Shown here: piece by piece, positions 61,638 through 64,000 of the stretch
Layout: each line of letters opens with the position of its first letter
How positions within the stretch are numbered: position 1 is the first letter of the stretch
NCBI RefSeq assembly: GCF_014196715.1
Contig: NZ_JACIEF010000001.1
Coordinates: 354,872-418,871, forward strand
Direction: 5' to 3'
Origin: Pedobacter zeae
GTDB taxonomy: Bacteria > Bacteroidota > Bacteroidia > Sphingobacteriales > Sphingobacteriaceae
Length of the DNA: 64,000 nt
Notes under the pieces: model-generated
What the model was told of the DNA's origin: nothing
The model's database searches: none
Seen by the model: only the letters and a program-made list of their open reading frames with translations
Made by a program: the position numbers and the translations under genes

Positions 61638-64000
61638 TTGAAAGTCAGATCTGTATTTTTAATTATATGTATTTGTCTGTTTGTAGCCCGCTTAAAGGCA
61701 CAGGAACAACCTGCGGGAATAGAAAAATATTTTGAAAAATTTATTTCTAAAACCTTGCTTTCTCCGAAATTGAGTTCTGGTCAGCCTGTTTTGGTGAAGT
61801 TTGACCACGTATTAACTGCTGCTGAAATTCAGTTGTTAAATCCCCAAAAAAGGCTGTCGGGCAATTGCTTTATCGTGCAAAAATCGATCGTTCAGGATCT
61901 TTCCGGCAATGTGGTTTATCAGCAACAGGCCAACGGGCTTTGGAAAGTGAGCGACAGGTTGATGCAAGTGCTTAATAAAAGCGGTAAAAAGAGCGATTCT
62001 ATTCAGGTCAGGTTGTCACTTAAAAATAACCATGCACTGCCCGGTACCGGTACAGTTTTACGGATTAAAGCTGTCGATCAGGTCAATGCTGTTTATACGG
62101 TTTATATTTTACCTGCAGATTTAATGCAGTTGCTGGAAAATGAAGCTGTTTTATATGCTGATGTTTTACCCGTAGCCAAAGAAGAGGTAGTGATTAATGG
62201 CATCGATCTGGGATTAAACCAGATTTCCAATGCCCATAGCCTTTTCCCGGGTGTTGATGGTACGGGTATAAATGTTTCCATTAAAGAAGGGATGTACGAT
62301 ATAAACGACCTTGATCTGTTAGGTAAAACATTACCGGGCGCTTTAACCGGTAAAACGCCTACCAGCCATGCTACTATTATGGCTACTTTAGCATCCGGCA
62401 ACGGCAATTCTTTTATCCGTGGTTTAGGTGCTGCCCCAAAGGCTAAACTGGCTTATTCTGATTTTTCGAACCTGATGCCCGATTTGGTCAGTGATTTGAG
62501 CAAACTTCAGATCAGGGTACAAAACCATTCTTACGGTACTGATATCGACAATAATTATGGTATGGAGGCTGCTGCTTATGATAAACAGGTTTTCGAAACC
62601 GATACGTTGATCCATGTTTTTTCGGCCGGAAATATAGGAACATCAACACCATCAGGCGGCTTATATCAGGGGATAACTGCCAGGGCAAATTTAACGGGTA
62701 ATTTTAAGCAGGCCAAAAATTTATTGGTAATAGGGGGCATCAATCGGGAAAATATTTCTGAAAGCCGGAGCAGTAAAGGACCAGCTTATGATGGCCGGGT
62801 AAAACCGGAGCTGGTAGCCCTTGGCGAAGATGGAACATCGGGTTCAGCAGCCATTACCAGTGGTTCGGTTGCTTTGTTGGAACAATTTTATCTGCAGAAA
62901 TATAAAAGGGCACCTTCGGCTGCAGTGGTCCGTGCAGCCTTGATTAACGCAGCAGATGATCTGGGGGCGCCACAGGTTGATTTTGTATACGGTTATGGTA
63001 AGTTAAATGTAGCTCAAGCCTTAAAAACTTTTGATGAAAACCGGGCTTCTTTATATAATGTAGCTAAAAACCAGGATTTGGTTCTGCCTTTGTTGGTGCC
63101 ATCCAATGTGGCCGAACTTAAAGTTACCATTACCTGGAACGATCCCCCGGCAACAGTAAATGCTGCCCAGAGTATAGTTAACGGTTTGGATTTAAGCCTC
63201 AAAAATCCTTCGGGGAATTTAACGCTGCCTTGGGTTTTAAGTACTTACCCTCATTTAGATTCGCTTGCGAAGCCAGCCGTACGTAAAGCAGACCTGATTA
63301 ATACTGTACAACAGGTAAGTTTAGATAATCCGGATGTCGGCAACTATACTATCCATATTAAAGGCAATAGGATAACACAGGGGAACAACCAGCCCTTTGC
63401 ACTTGCGTATCGTTATAAACTCAAAAATACCTTTTCGTTTATCAGCCCGGGTCAAAATGGATACATTTTTGCCAATGAAAATAATTATATCCGTTGGGAG
63501 AATACCTATGCGGCCAAAACCGGAAATTTATCGGTGAGTTACGATGATGGGGCAACCTGGAAATCAATTGCCCAGGATATTAACCTTAGTGAAGGTTTTT
63601 ACAGCTGGGATGCACCAGATCAGTTTTCGAAAGCCCTCATCAGGATGGAGATCGGAGGCAATGTGGTGCAGCGCCAGTCTTTTGTGATTTCCAGTCCTCG
63701 GGTATTAAAAGTTGGTTACGCCTGTAAAGATGGCATTGCGCTAAACTGGAACAGGCAACCGGGGGCTAAGGATTATACCCTTTATACTATTGCAGATAAT
63801 ATCTTATCTCCGGTGTTAACCCTTACCGATACCATTGCAAAAATTGATATGAGTAAAATTTCAGGCAAATACTTCGCCGTAGCCGCTAATGGCGAAGGTT
63901 TTACTGGGTTAAAAAGCTATACCATAGATTATACGCAGCAGGGGATAACCTGTTACGTAAAAAATTTGTTTGCATCAGTGACTGATGATGCCAGGATAAA
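61638..64000 (+). CDS. S8-like (subtilisin-family) exported peptidase, partial
   Basis: The frame is open from TTG at 61638 to the right window edge (787 codons). A stop codon lies two codons upstream, so no earlier start exists, and TTG gives a perfect signal peptide: MKVRSVFLIICICLFVARLKAQ. The S8 domain spans about 195-445: VDGTGINVSIKEGMYDIND (the usual Asp position reads E217), TSHATIMATLASG with H244, VFSAGNIG with the oxyanion N332, and GEDGTSGSAAITSGSVALL with S401. C-terminal beta-domains follow (about 460-787) and may lead to a sorting domain outside the window. With Glu for Asp the activity is uncertain. It is divergent from the M57 pair. Confidence 0.92.
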   Translation, partial: MKVRSVFLIICICLFVARLKAQEQPAGIEKYFEKFISKTLLSPKLSSGQPVLVKFDHVLTAAEIQLLNPQKRLSGNCFIVQKSIVQDLSGNVVYQQQANGLWKVSDRLMQVLNKSGKKSDSIQVRLSLKNNHALPGTGTVLRIKAVDQVNAVYTVYILPADLMQLLENEAVLYADVLPVAKEEVVINGIDLGLNQISNAHSLFPGVDGTGINVSIKEGMYDINDLDLLGKTLPGALTGKTPTSHATIMATLASGNGNSFIRGLGAAPKAKLAYSDFSNLMPDLVSDLSKLQIRVQNHSYGTDIDNNYGMEAAAYDKQVFETDTLIHVFSAGNIGTSTPSGGLYQGITARANLTGNFKQAKNLLVIGGINRENISESRSSKGPAYDGRVKPELVALGEDGTSGSAAITSGSVALLEQFYLQKYKRAPSAAVVRAALINAADDLGAPQVDFVYGYGKLNVAQALKTFDENRASLYNVAKNQDLVLPLLVPSNVAELKVTITWNDPPATVNAAQSIVNGLDLSLKNPSGNLTLPWVLSTYPHLDSLAKPAVRKADLINTVQQVSLDNPDVGNYTIHIKGNRITQGNNQPFALAYRYKLKNTFSFISPGQNGYIFANENNYIRWENTYAAKTGNLSVSYDDGATWKSIAQDINLSEGFYSWDAPDQFSKALIRMEIGGNVVQRQSFVISSPRVLKVGYACKDGIALNWNRQPGAKDYTLYTIADNILSPVLTLTDTIAKIDMSKISGKYFAVAANGEGFTGLKSYTIDYTQQGITCYVKNLFASVTDDARI

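Noticed and set aside
1..64000. tRNA, rRNA, tmRNA, RNase P RNA, SRP RNA, riboswitches, insertion sequences, origin
   Set aside because: I looked for their conserved words in the intergenic regions and found none; a covariance-model scan would be needed to exclude weak cases.

Overview
The window is a piece of chromosome from a Bacteroidota bacterium, most likely a Pedobacter-like member of the Sphingobacteriaceae. This is inferred from several things seen in the sequence: a type IX secretion sorting domain (34636..35610), Bacteroidota-type promoters (TAnnTTTG at -7), scarcity of Shine-Dalgarno sequences, many exported glycosidases and lipoproteins, and housekeeping genes (smc, tgt, rsmG, ispE, thyA) whose proteins look like those of this group. 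No rRNA, tRNA, CRISPR array, prophage or insertion sequence was recognised. Two genes are cut by the window ends: a S23 four-helix-bundle protein at 1..291 and a subtilisin-like protease at 61638..64000.

Layout. 0-10.2 kb: thyA, ispE, an OsmC protein, metZ, an unknown lipoprotein, a GH20 beta-hexosaminidase, an AlkD-like glycosylase, a pirin and a receiver-like orphan. 10.4-13.5 kb: a small LapA-type membrane protein and a large outer-membrane protein combining a HELRH gluzincin site, a propeller and a beta-barrel. 13.5-15.5 kb: 2 kb without any credible gene. 15.5-23.5 kb: a tgt-lptF/G-eamA operon, a glycosyltransferase, rsmG, a BlaI/M56 regulatory pair with four operator-like sites, and an M28 peptidase. 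23.9-30 kb: smc and a PcrA/UvrD helicase. 30-37.3 kb: a DUF493 protein between two diverged direct repeats, a divergent HxlR/NmrA pair with paired operators, two PH-domain membrane proteins, a T9SS-exported SGNH esterase and an M20 dipeptidase. 37.3-38.3 kb: three tandem units of about 330 bp. 38.4-52.5 kb: GH43, an MFS transporter, a membrane-anchored GH25 lysozyme, a dipeptide epimerase, a DUF255 thioredoxin-like protein, a SlyD-like isomerase, a Uma2 protein, an ECF sigma factor with an unusual anti-sigma-like partner, an ABC-F protein and a nitroreductase. 52.6-64 kb: a GreA-like protein, an RsiV-like lipoprotein, two tandem polysaccharide deacetylases, a DPP4-like peptidase, two tandem near-identical HEXXH lipoproteins and the subtilase.

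How the genes work together. Much of the window encodes an envelope and secreted degradation programme: GH20, GH43, GH25, CE4 deacetylases, S9, M28, M20, M57 and S8 peptidases and an SGNH esterase, next to peptidoglycan-dipeptide recycling (the dipeptide epimerase beside the lysozyme). Two signal systems (BlaI/M56 and ECF sigma/anti-sigma-like) could report on envelope state. The rest is housekeeping.

The parts that ordinary annotation explains least are the 2-kb gene-free stretch, the tandem and dispersed intergenic repeats, the HELRH outer-membrane protein, the one-polypeptide inner-membrane/barrel partner of the sigma factor, and the recent tandem duplication of the M57 gene with its flanks. 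None of these is a proven new system. All coordinates and motifs were read by eye without database searches.
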